DNA of 21,320 nucleotides, from contig NW_015622555.1 in assembly GCF_000835495.1 (NCBI RefSeq), positions 1 through 21,320 of the forward strand, written 5' to 3'. A program made the position numbers and the translations under genes. Shown piece after piece: positions 1 through 9,225 of the stretch. Each line of letters starts with the position of its first letter. Positions within the stretch are counted from its first letter, which is position 1. The notes under the pieces were generated by a model that had not been told where the DNA came from, did not search any database, and saw only the letters and a list, made by a program, of their open reading frames with translations. Origin of the DNA: Cladophialophora immunda (taxonomy: Eukaryota; Ascomycota; Eurotiomycetes; Chaetothyriales; Herpotrichiellaceae).

Positions 1-960
1 CTCTTGGAATGTGATCCGACCTTTTCTGGCAAGCATCTGGTGGGACCTCGTTTGGCCCGCGCGGCGTTGAGCATGGTGGACCTCATTCCCGGTCGCGGTT
101 TCTGTGCTTGGGCGTCTGGGCCGGTGGCCTTTTGTGCTCTGTCTTTGGCGAACTTTTTGAGCCTATTGTCGTCGTTCGCTGGAGTCCATATGACCGTCAC
201 CGTATTGCCCTTCCTCTGCAGCCGTCGCGTAGAGTCATAGATGTGACCGATGTATTCCTGTCCCGATTGTTGGCGCGGATGTCTCAGTGAGAGCACCGCG
301 GCCTTATTGCTTGTTAATAGCACGATTTTGCGAAACCTCAGCGGTGGGAGCTGCTTCAGGGCTTGCGCCATTGCTGCTAGCTCTCCGGAGTACGGATTCT
401 GTTGTGACCTTGATCCTATCGTGGAGTAAGTGGTCTTACGCTTTGGCTTACTGCGCGTAGATGTTATTAATTGGGTGGCCACGCCAAATCCTACCACGCC
501 GTTTCGTGCCGAGCAATTGACGGCCACCCGCACGGCGACATCGGTCTGGTTCGGGGTGGCCCCGTCGGTGATGGTCGGTATCCGCTTCTCCCAGGGCGCC
601 AGCGGGAAAGGGTGGATGGTCTCTAGTTCCTCCATTGTACAGTCCTTAAGTACCTCGGCCACGTCATGCAGCGGCGAGCGAAACTGTCTTCTGAATCTCC
701 GCATCCGGGACGTCTTCCGGCGGAGTGGATTGGTGTCGGGCAGTGTATGGATGTCTGTCCAGAGCTTAATGACTCTCCTCCAAAATCGATCTTGTGCCGG
801 AGCGATGCCGGCCTCTGCTTCAGCGACGCTCGTGGCCACCGTGAGAAAGGTGCCGACAATCGCCTGCGCTCCCAACCGTTGGACTCTGTTGATTGGACCT
901 TTGAGTCGATTAGTACAGGCATGCATCCAGACATTGGAGGCGTAGGGAACATGTACAGAG
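1..960 (-). mobile_element. 5'-truncated Tad1-like non-LTR retrotransposon (LINE), 3' part
   Basis: The minus strand encodes the C-terminal part of a fungal LINE polyprotein: the end of the reverse transcriptase (thumb/connection) followed by an RNase H domain. Recognisable similarity begins near 950 with a YASNVWMH-like stretch and continues to base 1. The catalytic fingers and palm of the RT, including its YxDD box, are absent upstream, so the copy is 5'-truncated, as is common for target-primed LINE insertions. The 3' end, any poly(A)-like tail and the target-site duplication lie outside the window. The exact 5' junction cannot be fixed from this sequence; it lies roughly between 945 and 1045. 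Classification as a Tad1-like element rests on recalled family patterns (established knowledge), not on a search. Confidence 0.85.
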
Positions 961-1043
961 GTTCCCGAAACCTCCCTCACCTCGCGGACATTGCAACTTT
1001 CTTTTTCATTGAAGCTGGGGGATACCGCTTTACCCATTACAGT
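1..1043 (-). CDS. LINE reverse transcriptase C-terminus plus RNase H, partial open frame
   Basis: A single minus-strand frame is open from 1043 (after a TAG at 1044-1046) to the window edge, about 347 codons without a stop. The first Met in frame is at 1035-1037, but the genuine N-terminus is missing. Visible in order: an RT-thumb motif (VQRLGAQAIVGTF, around 845-885), a linker with LHTLPDTNPL-like sequence, then the RNase H fold. The RNase H fold starts with TITDGAT (first carboxylate Asp at 564-566). It continues with NPYSGELAAM (Glu at 381-383) and ILLTSNKAAV-like sequence, where canonical RNase H has Asp; I recall S/N here as usual in this fungal family. RQQSGQEYI and a TVTVIWTP strand follow. 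The uninterrupted frame suggests a fairly recent copy. It is probably not autonomous because the RT palm is absent. Confidence 0.8.
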
Positions 1044-2765
1044 CTAGCCTGTTTATCTCAGAAACGAATCTGAATTGGGAAAACCTGTTTCGCTTTGTAT
1101 GGTTCTTGGTAAATCCCTGTCAGACTCGAAAACGCGCTCGGCGTTTCATAATGGAAGTGACCACCTCATGGAAACTTCCATGCCCATCCCACCCGTCCTT
1201 CCTACAACACCATAAAACTTCTCAGCATTCTACAACACTGTCCTCGAAATTCTCATTTTTTGCTGGAGACAGCCGTTGAATGGCGACTGTCGAATGACAG
1301 ACATCTTCACTGTAATAGCTCTGCACGGAGAGCATGGTCTCCACGACATGTCAGCGACCCTTCAGACCTTCTACCACGACTACGCAGAGATGATTCTTTG
1401 ATTCCTCCTCCTGCAACTCCATCTTGTCCTTTCTAAGTCCAAGGCGTCACCCGATGTGACCATGTACTCGGCCTGTCGGCCTGAACGAGTGGCAGCGGGC
1501 GCGCTCGAAGGTATTCGTCATGAATGGTAGGTCAGGGAATTTCCGGTAAGGAGAGATGTTGGTAGTGCCTGGCGACGAACACCCCAGAGATCAGCAGTCA
1601 CAATGAACCATCAGGATACCGCCTAGCGATAGCGAAGGGAGTGCGGCTGTGAGCTCTTCGCCACGCAACCAAGCTCTCGCTCTCTGCGGTCGTATCGTCT
1701 AACCGACTTCTGCTCCTGTAAGAGAGGGAAGATCGCTCGATTCGAAAACGCAGAAAGGGTGTGGGCGTCAGCGCGCGAGGTAGGGGAGCTGCGTTGGGTG
1801 AGGCATTCTCCGGCTGTTTCTCGTTTTTCTACGGGTCTACTCTATCGAGGAGATCGAGAGCCCTCGACATGTGCGAAATTCTATGGGATTTTGTGCGGTT
1901 TCGGCTACGCCAGCCTCTGCAGAATCCAGAGACAGCTCTGGACGATACAAACAATCACCTCCAAACCCTCCCGAAGTAGCCATGGACTCCGTCAAAGTCT
2001 TGCGGCCATCGGTGGATCAACCTGGTCAACTCAGCTCATAACTCGATCAATTTGTGGTGCGATAGCCGGCTCTAGGAGAGGAAACATCATTCGCAAAGGG
2101 TGTCGCGGATGGGCAAAGAAGGAGGAGATATTGATACATTATGCTCAAACAACCTGGACAAAAGAGGATACGGACGTATTAGGCTCATGGACAAGAGACC
2201 TTGGGTTGATCCCGTGGTCCGAGCGGGTGACTGAGGCTTTCAGGCTTGACGCAGTCAGTCTAGCACACAGCCGCGATCCTCACGCTACCTGCCGGCTTCT
2301 CCATGCCTTACGACACGAGCTCAGTATTGCTGAACAGCAGCACGACCTTTCCGACACGGCAAGTTTTATAGCGACCTTTATGCCGCCAAGAATGGCAGGC
2401 CGATTGATTTGGCGGTGGGGCGAGACATGGCGGTCAAGCGACAATACTGGATTTTATTGACTTGTTCAGCGTAGCAAATATTTTGCAAGTTCTTTCATAC
2501 CTTTCAAATGCCAACACCCAGACATGTCTGCCGCGAATGAAGCCCACTTCGCTGAATTAGTGACCCGAATTCCAACTCGCGGAATGGATCGTTTGCGCAC
2601 AAATGGTAAGCTGATGAGTAGAGAATAAAACATTCAATTAGTGCTACGAGCCTATTATACCAGCAACAGTCGTGATCAGAATCGGGGCTCAGCGGCCTCA
2701 GCATCGAAGATGCGCTTCAATTATCGCCGCCGCCGATTGCAGTATGCTTGCCTTGCAAGGTAAAA
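1044..2765. other. intergenic stretch with no supportable gene
   Basis: This stretch lies between the LINE and the DUF7587-type gene. An open frame of 233 codons on the plus strand (1759-2460) is the longest, but its translation has no family I recognise. Other frames across 2280-2460 look at least as protein-like, for example a piece reading KFYSDLYAAKNGRPID near 2360-2405. If anything is coded here it is a decayed fragment with frameshifts. A short plus-strand frame at 1294-1401 (MTDIFTVIALHGEHG...) is also unrecognised. No tRNA, tandem repeat or terminal inverted repeat was seen. Confidence 0.5.
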
Positions 2766-4519
2766 TTATGCCGAGGGTTGAGCATGGATATTAAGGAGCA
2801 AACGATTGATCTGCGCATTGGGGTGTTCGTTGTAGGATTGAGTAGCCATCCAGTATCGACGGACTTCGTCTGGCTTGTCTGCCCATTTTGGCCGCTGGTT
2901 GTCGAATTGATCTAGATTGTGTTAGGTAAATTAGGCGTTGTTGTGTAGTACAGATGGTAGAGTTGTCACTCACCGGCGGGTTTCAGCCCCGAAAGGGAAT
3001 TGCGGTTTTTGAAAGTCAGGAGGATGGGAGCTATCTCGGATGGCTCGAACTCAGCGAAACATTTGCGTGCCACTCCAAACGCAAGCTGAATCTCCCGATC
3101 TGTCGTTACTTGTTCCGCTGACCAACTCTGACGCAGTTCCATCACTCGATGAGGCCATTTCTCACTACCTCTGGGTTCTTCAAACTCGGGATATAGTTGA
3201 GAGAGTCCGGCATCCAGAAGCTGCTTCAGAGAGATCACGCAAGATCGACCTCCATGATTTACTTCTCCTTGCGAAAGGTATTCGCCGTTATAGAAGTTTT
3301 CATTCTCGAGGCGGAATCGGAAAAATCTTTGCGTCTCCCCTCCGATGTCTGCGGCAGTTGCATAATATGCTCTGATCAACCAGAGATCTTGAACGAATTG
3401 TCCTTTTGGAAATTTCCTGGTGTCAACAATACAAATCTTGATATCGGACCGGGGGCACTTGCGGATCCTGGCCCTCCAAATCGCGTATTGTACAGTGAAA
3501 AGTAAGGAGCTTGACCAGGACATGAGGTTATCAGACACCTTGCCGTGAAAGCACGATTTTGTTAGATGCTGATGCAGCAATTCAGTTGCGCGATGTCTTT
3601 CCAACCCCAGCAGATCGGTTCGGGAGCTGTCTTGTGGACTGAAAACACTTGCTGTAGAAGCTACTACACTGTCATCATTTCTCCCTGAGCTAACCTCGTC
3701 GAACGTCCGAAACAGGTAAGGGGGTTCAGCATCCAAATTCAATGATTGCATGCATAAACTTGCTGGCGGGTAGAACAGAGTGGGCCCATGAGGTACTTTG
3801 GTCAATACCGTAATCCAAAAGTCAGGCCAACTCTGCCTGTCTTTACTGCGAGCATCGAATCTGCGGGAAATTTGGTCTTTAAAAGCTGCAGCGTAGTCTT
3901 CGTCCACGCTGAGGCGATTCTCATGCTCGTAGTATTCTTCGCTCTCAAAATCAGGATCGTATGGCCATTGGAGACGGGATTCTTCAAGTGGATCAAAGTA
4001 GTCATTGGCATCGAGGTTCCCAGAAAGACGAGTGGCTTGGTTAAAGCATTCTTCAGCCACCTTCCATAATACCTCGCGACCGTTGGTATGATTCAAGACT
4101 TCCCGGACAATGCCTTTGATCTGGTCATCAAAATGTAATAAGAGTTCACAAATGGTTCCTGTATGGCTTCCATAGGTCTTGAGGCGTCTGATAACAGAAC
4201 GCTCCGTGGCCTCAGTAAGCGTTTCAACAGTGGTTTGAAGATTGTGAGTGATGCTCGTGAGCTTTTTGATCCCCTCATGGAGCGAGTATGCCTCAGAGAG
4301 GACACCGGAGGAATTGGCATCGTTACTCAGGGAATTGATGGATTGAGCTTGTAAGGTGATGGTACTGGTAAGTCGTATAAGCTTGTCGACGGTAGTCTGC
4401 AGAGTGACTAGGTGGTTGTGTGTTGATCGTTTTCGTTCTTGTCCACGATTCTCAAATGTATCTCCGGTAATATCCAGATTACGAACCAGGTCTGCGATAC
4501 CCTCAATACCGCCTTCCAT
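2766..4519 (-). CDS. DUF7587-type fungal protein, two exons
   Basis: Exon 1 runs 4519-2974 and exon 2 runs 2911-2766. They are joined across a 62-nt intron (2973-2912) with a GTGAGT donor, a CTAAC branch point and a TAG acceptor. The split codon rejoins in frame, giving 563 residues. The long first frame ends in a false stop inside the intron, and exon 2 adds about 48 residues including KPDEVRRYWMATQSY. The start is the first Met after an in-frame TAA, with G at -3 and +4. Residues 1-165 look helical or coiled (many L, T, E, K); 165-230 is acidic. From about 262 comes the part I take as DUF7587-like: PPYLFRTFDEVSSGR, MSWSSSLLFTVQYAIW, VDTRKFPKGQF, GEYLSQGEVNH, LYPEFEEP. The function of this family is not known to me. 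The gene ends well downstream of the dynamin gene on the same strand. Domain assignment is from memory and needs an HMM search. Confidence 0.85.
2912..2973 (-). other. intron of the DUF7587-type gene
   Basis: The 62-nt intron has donor GTGAGT (2973-2968), branch point CCTAAC and acceptor CTAG (ending at 2912). Splicing replaces an apparent stop at 2966-2968 and extends the protein by about 48 residues. Phase is 1: the G at 2974 joins AT at 2911-2910 to give Asp. Confidence 0.85.
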
Positions 4520-4919
4520 CCCAGTTTCAGAGAAGCAGAAATTGAGTGATTATTGTGTACGATGGGAGGGTAATTTCTTCTGGCTGTATCGCTTTCTAGT
4601 GGGAATGATGATCAATCAGGTAAGCTATTCTGTCCAGAGGCTAATTAATTGGTGCCGCTTTTAAGTTCTGGTTTTGGGGCGAGCAGAGTGCATTTCATGT
4701 TGTCATGTACTGTGTAAAGCAGCGAGGGATTAAGATCGAAGGCAAATGCCGAATGTCATGAGTGGAACAAACGCTAGAGCGTATTTAGACTAGCTCACTT
4801 ACAAGGGCTATGGCTCAAGTAATCGAGTGTTCTGGCGAAGATGAAGCCGTAATTGAGATATGACTTGCCGCATTCATACAATGACAACGACCCTTGTTGA
4901 AAGGATACCATGTTCGATC
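4520..4919. other. upstream region of the DUF7587-type gene
   Basis: About 400 bases upstream of the minus-strand start at 4519. No coding frame with recognisable content and no clear TATA box or inverted repeat was found. It presumably carries the promoter and 5' UTR of the DUF7587-type gene, plus the far flank of the inverted dynamin fragment. Confidence 0.45.
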
Positions 4920-5050
4920 CGGAATTCTATTGGGGGAAAATTCCAGCCCTCTGAGAGGACAAAAAGCGTAACACCTGAGCAGAGACAAAAAGACGAGATC
5001 CAGTACTTTCACACTCCTCCAACTCGCCGAGCAGACCCAGCCATCCTAAC
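4920..5050 (+). pseudogene. inverted, decayed fragment of a dynamin GTPase gene
   Basis: On the plus strand, 4971-5021 matches the reverse complement of 6407-6457 inside dynamin exon 1 at 49 of 51 bases. It encodes the same TPEQRQKDEIQYFHTPP segment just after the GTPase domain. Weaker similarity extends left to about 4920 (EFYWGKIPAL against GFFLVKNPAP) and right to about 5045 (GAGCAG...ATCC). The extended frame has a TGA stop and small indels, so nothing functional is coded. The two mismatches in the 51-bp core are transitions, A for G and T for C in this copy. The fragment lies immediately beyond the stop codon of the intact dynamin gene and in opposite orientation to it. It could derive from this gene or from a close paralogue elsewhere. 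Confidence 0.75.
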
Positions 5051-5056
5051 CCGTAA

Positions 5057-7309
5057 TCAAGGCGTCGTAGATGTGCGGCGGAGATCCACAAGACTCGACT
5101 GTAAATTTCGTTGCAGATCTTGCAGTTGCTTTCTCTTCACCGACCTTTGAGGCGTCTCACCAGCGATCCTAACCAGTTCTTCGTCCGAGAGTCCTGCCAC
5201 GGTCTCGGCAGAGTAGATCGATGGCAGCGGGCGAGCCATATGACGTTCTATGACCTGCCTGCAGACGTTGTCGACGAAGGTCTTCAGGGCCACCTGGTTA
5301 CATTAGTCTTCGGCTTTCATAATAGGTGGGAGCCATACCTTGTAGTAAGCTCGAAGTCCCGACAGTGCCTCAACACACGCTTGTTCGGTCATGTTGACCT
5401 GGATTCGTTGCTGCAGACCCGAAATGAATCGGTCCATATCCATCTGGATATTGCTGATGTGCATTTTGCCGTTCCAATCCTGTTCTTTAGTCTCGACTAC
5501 CGCGCGTTTGACAACGTTTTTGGTGACTTGCTCCCGGGCTTTCTGGATGTTGTCGGTGAAGTAGTGATTATACGTAATGGGTTGATGCTGTTCATCCTCC
5601 CACAGCTTACGCAGCTCTTCTGTGGCACAAGTCATGTTCTCCTGGAGACTGGTTCTGACCAGTTCCAAGATCTCGTCAGCGACGTTCGTGTCAGGACAAC
5701 AGTGGTGGATAGCGGCCTCCACAAATTCATTGACGACATTCCCAATCGCGTGCACGTGGTCCTGAGCGATATCTATCCAGCGGGACGAGTGCTCGTGGAA
5801 TAACTCTGCCAGGAGGACATGATTGTACGTCCCCGGAAGTTCTTTGCCGCGACTGTTTCGGTAGACCTATAGATAGTAAGCTTCATTATGTTAACCTGAG
5901 GTGGGGGCGGAAACTACCTCGCTAACCCATCTTTTCATGCCCTTCTCTGACACCAGAATCTGTCCATCGTCATCCTCGGTTGATTCCGTGTCAGAGCAGT
6001 CATCTTCCGAGGCGGCAACAACGCGACGCTTCGCGCCACGATCTCTCATGGTGTCGGCGTATTTGGTGTTCAAGTCCTGAACAGTGGCCCGCAAGCGGTG
6101 AGACCTGTGTTTTTCTTCGAGGTTGAAGAACGTCATGTCGACATCGTCGTAAGTCCCATTCAGGGCTGAGGTTACGAGCTGGTCGAATGACATGGCCAAG
6201 CGAGTTAAAAACATGCGCATTTTCGAAGGGCTATCCCGTTCCTCGCCCATGGTCGCCAGATCAGCATCGGTCTTAGTAAGCAGCTCGCGCACGTCATGTC
6301 GAACTTTGGGCAGTTCTTTCTCAATGTGTCGATCGAGAAGTTGTTGTAAATATGTTCGTAACGCAACGATACCCAGTCGTGCGGGATCGATGGACTGCTC
6401 TTTCCATGGAGGGGTGTGAAAGTACTGGATCTCGTCCTTTTGTCTCTGCTCAGGTGTAATGCCTCTCGTCAGCTCGTTCGGGGCCGGATTTTTCACCAAG
6501 AAAAATCCCAGCTTCAGTTTCGTAGTGTCTTTGTTGGATGCCAGCAGGGCAATGCGCTTCTCTGAACCTTCGTTGATCAAGTCCGGTTTCGTGATGATGC
6601 CCACCGTCCTCTCTCCGTCTTTATCAAACGAACGAGATTTCTTGATGATGCTTTGGTTGGCGATATCATTTCCAGCCTGCACCACGGCGAGAATGATAGT
6701 CCGTGGGTCGGAAATATAGCCATCCACAATCTTATGGACCGTTTCCACGTCATCATCAGTCTGTTCTTCGTTCGCCACGGAGATCAAGCCCGGAACATCG
6801 ACGATACTAAGAAACAAGCCCACAGGGCCACGGACCTTAATGCGAAGCACATCGGAAGCAAATGCTGGCCCTCCTTCGCTATGAGCTCCCTTAATGCCCA
6901 ATAGCCGGCTGACCTCCATTATTACCAATGGCAGATCTTCGAAGCCGGACAAAATGCGGTGGAAGCTGATGATCCTTTGTTTCTCCTCGTCCGTGCGACC
7001 TGGCGACGGTATGATGGACGCGTTAATGATCAAGTCACCCTCGGACGAGTGCTCCAGAAGAATCTCGGTCGGGAATCGCGTGCATAAACCGTCCTGTCTC
7101 GGGAACGGAACCCCCGTCACACCTTCCAGCACAGAACTCTTTCCCGCAGACTGGTCTCCGCAGACGACCAATTGCGGTAACCCAATATGATCTGCGATGC
7201 CGCGTGCCCGAAGGCCGGCAATCTGCTCCAGCCGTAATGTTGAACGGGCGGAGTTGAGCCCCGCGAAGGGCTCTCCCCCGTCCGATAGTACAGCTTGTTT
7301 GAAAGTCAT
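5057..7309 (-). CDS. dynamin-like (Mx/Vps1-type) GTPase, three exons
   Basis: Exons are 7309-5918, 5866-5339 and 5293-5057, separated by introns of 51 nt (GTAGTT...TATAG) and 45 nt (GTATGG...ACCAG). All junctions keep frame and give 718 residues, normal for fungal Mx-like dynamins. GTPase motifs: P-loop GDQSAGKSS (51-59), switch I TRFPTEI (77-83), DVPGL (171-175), TKPD (240-243), and a QAGNDIANQ stretch at 211-219. The stalk region follows, with an acidic insert near 433-450 (SEDDCSDTESTEDDDG). Across the first splice the conserved WVSEVYRNSRGKELPGTYN junction is restored. Exon 3 carries the GTPase effector end: VALKTFVDNVCRQVIERH, then LSDEELVRIAGETP. Such proteins self-assemble on membranes and use GTP to remodel them; lacking a PH or proline-rich region it resembles Mx/Vps1 rather than classical dynamin. 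Its specific membrane target cannot be told. It sits 537 bp upstream of the same-strand DUF7587-type gene. Confidence 0.93.
5294..5338 (-). other. intron 2 of the dynamin gene
   Basis: The 45-nt intron has donor GTATGG, a GACTAATG branch-point-like sequence and acceptor CCAG. It joins YYK to VALKTF in phase 0. Without splicing a TAA would end translation just before the effector domain. Confidence 0.85.
5867..5917 (-). other. intron 1 of the dynamin gene
   Basis: The 51-nt intron has donor GTAGTT and acceptor CTATAG, with a CTTACTATC stretch as possible branch point. An alternative donor (TCAG|GTTAAC) lies inside it, but only the GTAGTT donor restores the conserved SEVYRNSRG junction. Confidence 0.8.
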
Positions 7310-7988
7310 TGAAAGGAGAAGAGATACTTTATAGCGAACCCGGCCAGCCAGAGAGGAAAAGAATCAGCCTTTTATGCCCCAATCGAGGAGCCAGGATCCC
7401 GTCCCCATCTGGTTGAGGAGCACCATTGTGCCCGTTCGCCCTGGTCGTCCTTCTGATTTGGGAGAGGATGTTCGAAAATGCGCATCATCAGCCATCCTTA
7501 CGGCCAATGGACTCCCGTTCCCTGTAGCGATCCACACAGGTTCTCCCTGGTTACAGTTGCGCACAGTCCACAATTCCTGCTGTCTCCTCCGGGACTATTG
7601 CCAATATATTGATTGTCTTGTTTCACTCTTTACGGCATGATGCAGTACGTGTCTTCCTATTAGAGATATCCGATGATTCCGTTGTTTCCTCATTCGGCAC
7701 ATCGTGAAATTGCATGACGATTTTAAATCTTGGAGGTGCGGTCGATAATGCACCTTGCCACGCTCGTTTGCGGGGGAATGGACCACGCGATTGTTTGTTT
7801 TGATGGCAGCTAGACTGCCATGGCTCGGGATACCTTTCTATCATTTCTTTCCGGCGCGGAACTACCGGAGGTTTCTTCACCCGGCAACTGCGCCCTCGAC
7901 ATGACCACTGATGCAACATGCAACTGCTGGATGGTATGAGCGTAGCTATTTCAACATAAAAGTTTCTCGCTGTGTGGATAGTACGAGT
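7310..7988. other. upstream region of the dynamin gene
   Basis: Between the dynamin start and the end of the AIM9-like relic. Several short open frames exist on both strands (for example 7364-7573 minus and 7374-7640 plus), but none reads as a family I know and none has a supporting splice pattern. It is expected to contain the dynamin promoter and 5' UTR. No palindrome or repeat stood out. Confidence 0.45.
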
Positions 7989-9225
7989 TCATAAATCGAA
8001 CGGCCAGATCGCTTTCAACTCCTTTTCGCTTTTGATAGGTTCGTCGTCGTCGGAATCCTCGGCACTCGTTATGGCTTGCACTACATTAGAATAGAGTTAC
8101 TGATGCTGCAACTGTACCGCAGTCCAAGCCTCCTCAGGTATCCAGCCGTCGGATGAGATGTTGAGATAGTCTGCCACCTGTTGCTGTAATTTTAGGGCAG
8201 CAATAAAGTATCGATAACTCGCGTTCATGAGCAGAAAACTTTTCGGAGTCCGGCATCGCAATTAATGGGACATGTCCCTTCAAACCCTAAACTCTCCCAC
8301 TCTTTTGAAGTCATAACCAGGTCATGCCGAAAAGCAACGACACCATCGTTCCATGTCCGATGTGGGTATTGGAAAGGGCGGACAAGGCGTGAATCAAGGG
8401 ACTACGCGCGAGCCAACTGTGGAAGATACGACCCTATGCAGAGGTCGAAGGCTCTGGCGCATACTATGATACCATCATTCGTCGAGTCATCAGGCTGATC
8501 TGGTAGAGAAGCAAAATCAGGCCTTATGGCGGAGACCCAGAATGCCGGATCGAGACTTGCCGACTGCCAGTCAATGAAGCTTGCGGCTTTGGTGGGGTTG
8601 TCACTGTCAACGAAGACATTCCGCATGTTCAAATCTGGATGAAACAACGTCGGGTTTGCGACGGCGCGAGTCCTCGGGTCTTTCGACATTGTATCCAAGA
8701 GTAGACGTCCTTCTTGAAGCAGTTGAAGATGCATGCTAGGAGTGCCGAAGTAAGACGGTCGAAACTCGTGGTCTTTGTCTTGTGGTGGAACTCTCGAGAT
8801 GCCGGCATCGATCAGTCCATCACTCCAAGTCGATAGGCCCGTCCCTAATAAACGATTAACAAACTCTCGATGAGTCTCGGATGTTGTGATGCGTACATGG
8901 GCCTCTATTTGGTGGCTACCGGTCGTAATATCGACGATCTCTGACGTTGCAATCCCAATATCGGGTTGCAACGTGTGGTCCTACACAAAATCGATCATCC
9001 TCCTGTAATGTTATTGCGGACTCGAGCTGCTGATCTGTTGTGTACAAACTTCCATAGGCTGGAAAATGGATGTCATCGATCCAGCCTAGCAGTTGACAAA
9101 TGTTCTCGATACATTGAACTCACTGGTCAATAGCCATCCCGGCCCATACAGAATGCAGCAAAACGCCGGGGGAATGCTCCATTATAATATACTCGCTTCG
9201 GATCTCGTTGGTTTGATCATCCTTC
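7989..9225 (-). pseudogene. AIM9/APH-family phosphotransferase-like pseudogene
   Basis: Read on the minus strand, conserved pieces of the fungal AIM9-like aminoglycoside-phosphotransferase fold appear in the right order, in changing frames: SEYIIMEHSPG near 9190, CIENICQLLG..FPAYGSLY, FCVGPHVATRYWDCN, WSDGLIDAGISRVPP, then the Brenner-type loop LFHPDLNMRNVFVD. After these come FIDWQSASLDPAFW, FQYPHRTWNDGVVAFRHDL, AALKLQQQVADYLN and IKSEKELKAIWPFDL before TGA at 7989-7991. Lesions are a TGA at 9120-9122 (where relatives have Arg, so CGA to TGA is likely), TAG at 8916-8918, a frame change between about 8890 and 8850, TAG at 8402-8404, frame changes near 8260 and 8225, and TAA at 8097-8099. The part N-terminal to YIIMEH is missing, replaced by the neighbouring relic. 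The HPD and DWQ catalytic motifs survive, but the gene cannot make a whole enzyme. Intact relatives are kinase-like proteins, often called altered inheritance of mitochondria protein 9. Confidence 0.85.
8402..8971 (-). other. longest surviving open frame of the AIM9-like relic
   Basis: This 189-codon frame spans the core of the relic, including LFHPDLNMRNVFV and DWQSASLDPAFW. Gene finders may call it as a gene. Its first 40 or so residues are out of frame with the family (the homologous reading continues in another frame). Its stop at 8402-8404 is a nonsense codon inside conserved sequence, since the same frame goes on with RPFQYPHRTWNDG. It is therefore better seen as part of the pseudogene. 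Confidence 0.7.

Noticed and set aside
430..1073. Plus-strand open frames of 171 and 135 codons
   Set aside because: They are antisense to the LINE RT/RNase H frame, which is open over the whole stretch and has clear family motifs.
1759..2460. 233-codon plus-strand frame as a gene
   Set aside because: No motif is recognised, there is no convincing start context or splice signals, and other frames in the last part look more protein-like. It is kept only as a note.
4815..5150. Plus-strand 96-codon frame (4860-5150) as a small protein gene
   Set aside because: Its only conserved part is the inverted dynamin fragment, and the rest overlaps antisense dynamin exon 3.
9100..9125. GTGAGT inside the AIM9-like relic as an intron donor
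   Set aside because: The sequence right after it (VQCIENI...FPAYG) is conserved family sequence in the same frame, so it is exon with a nonsense codon, not an intron.
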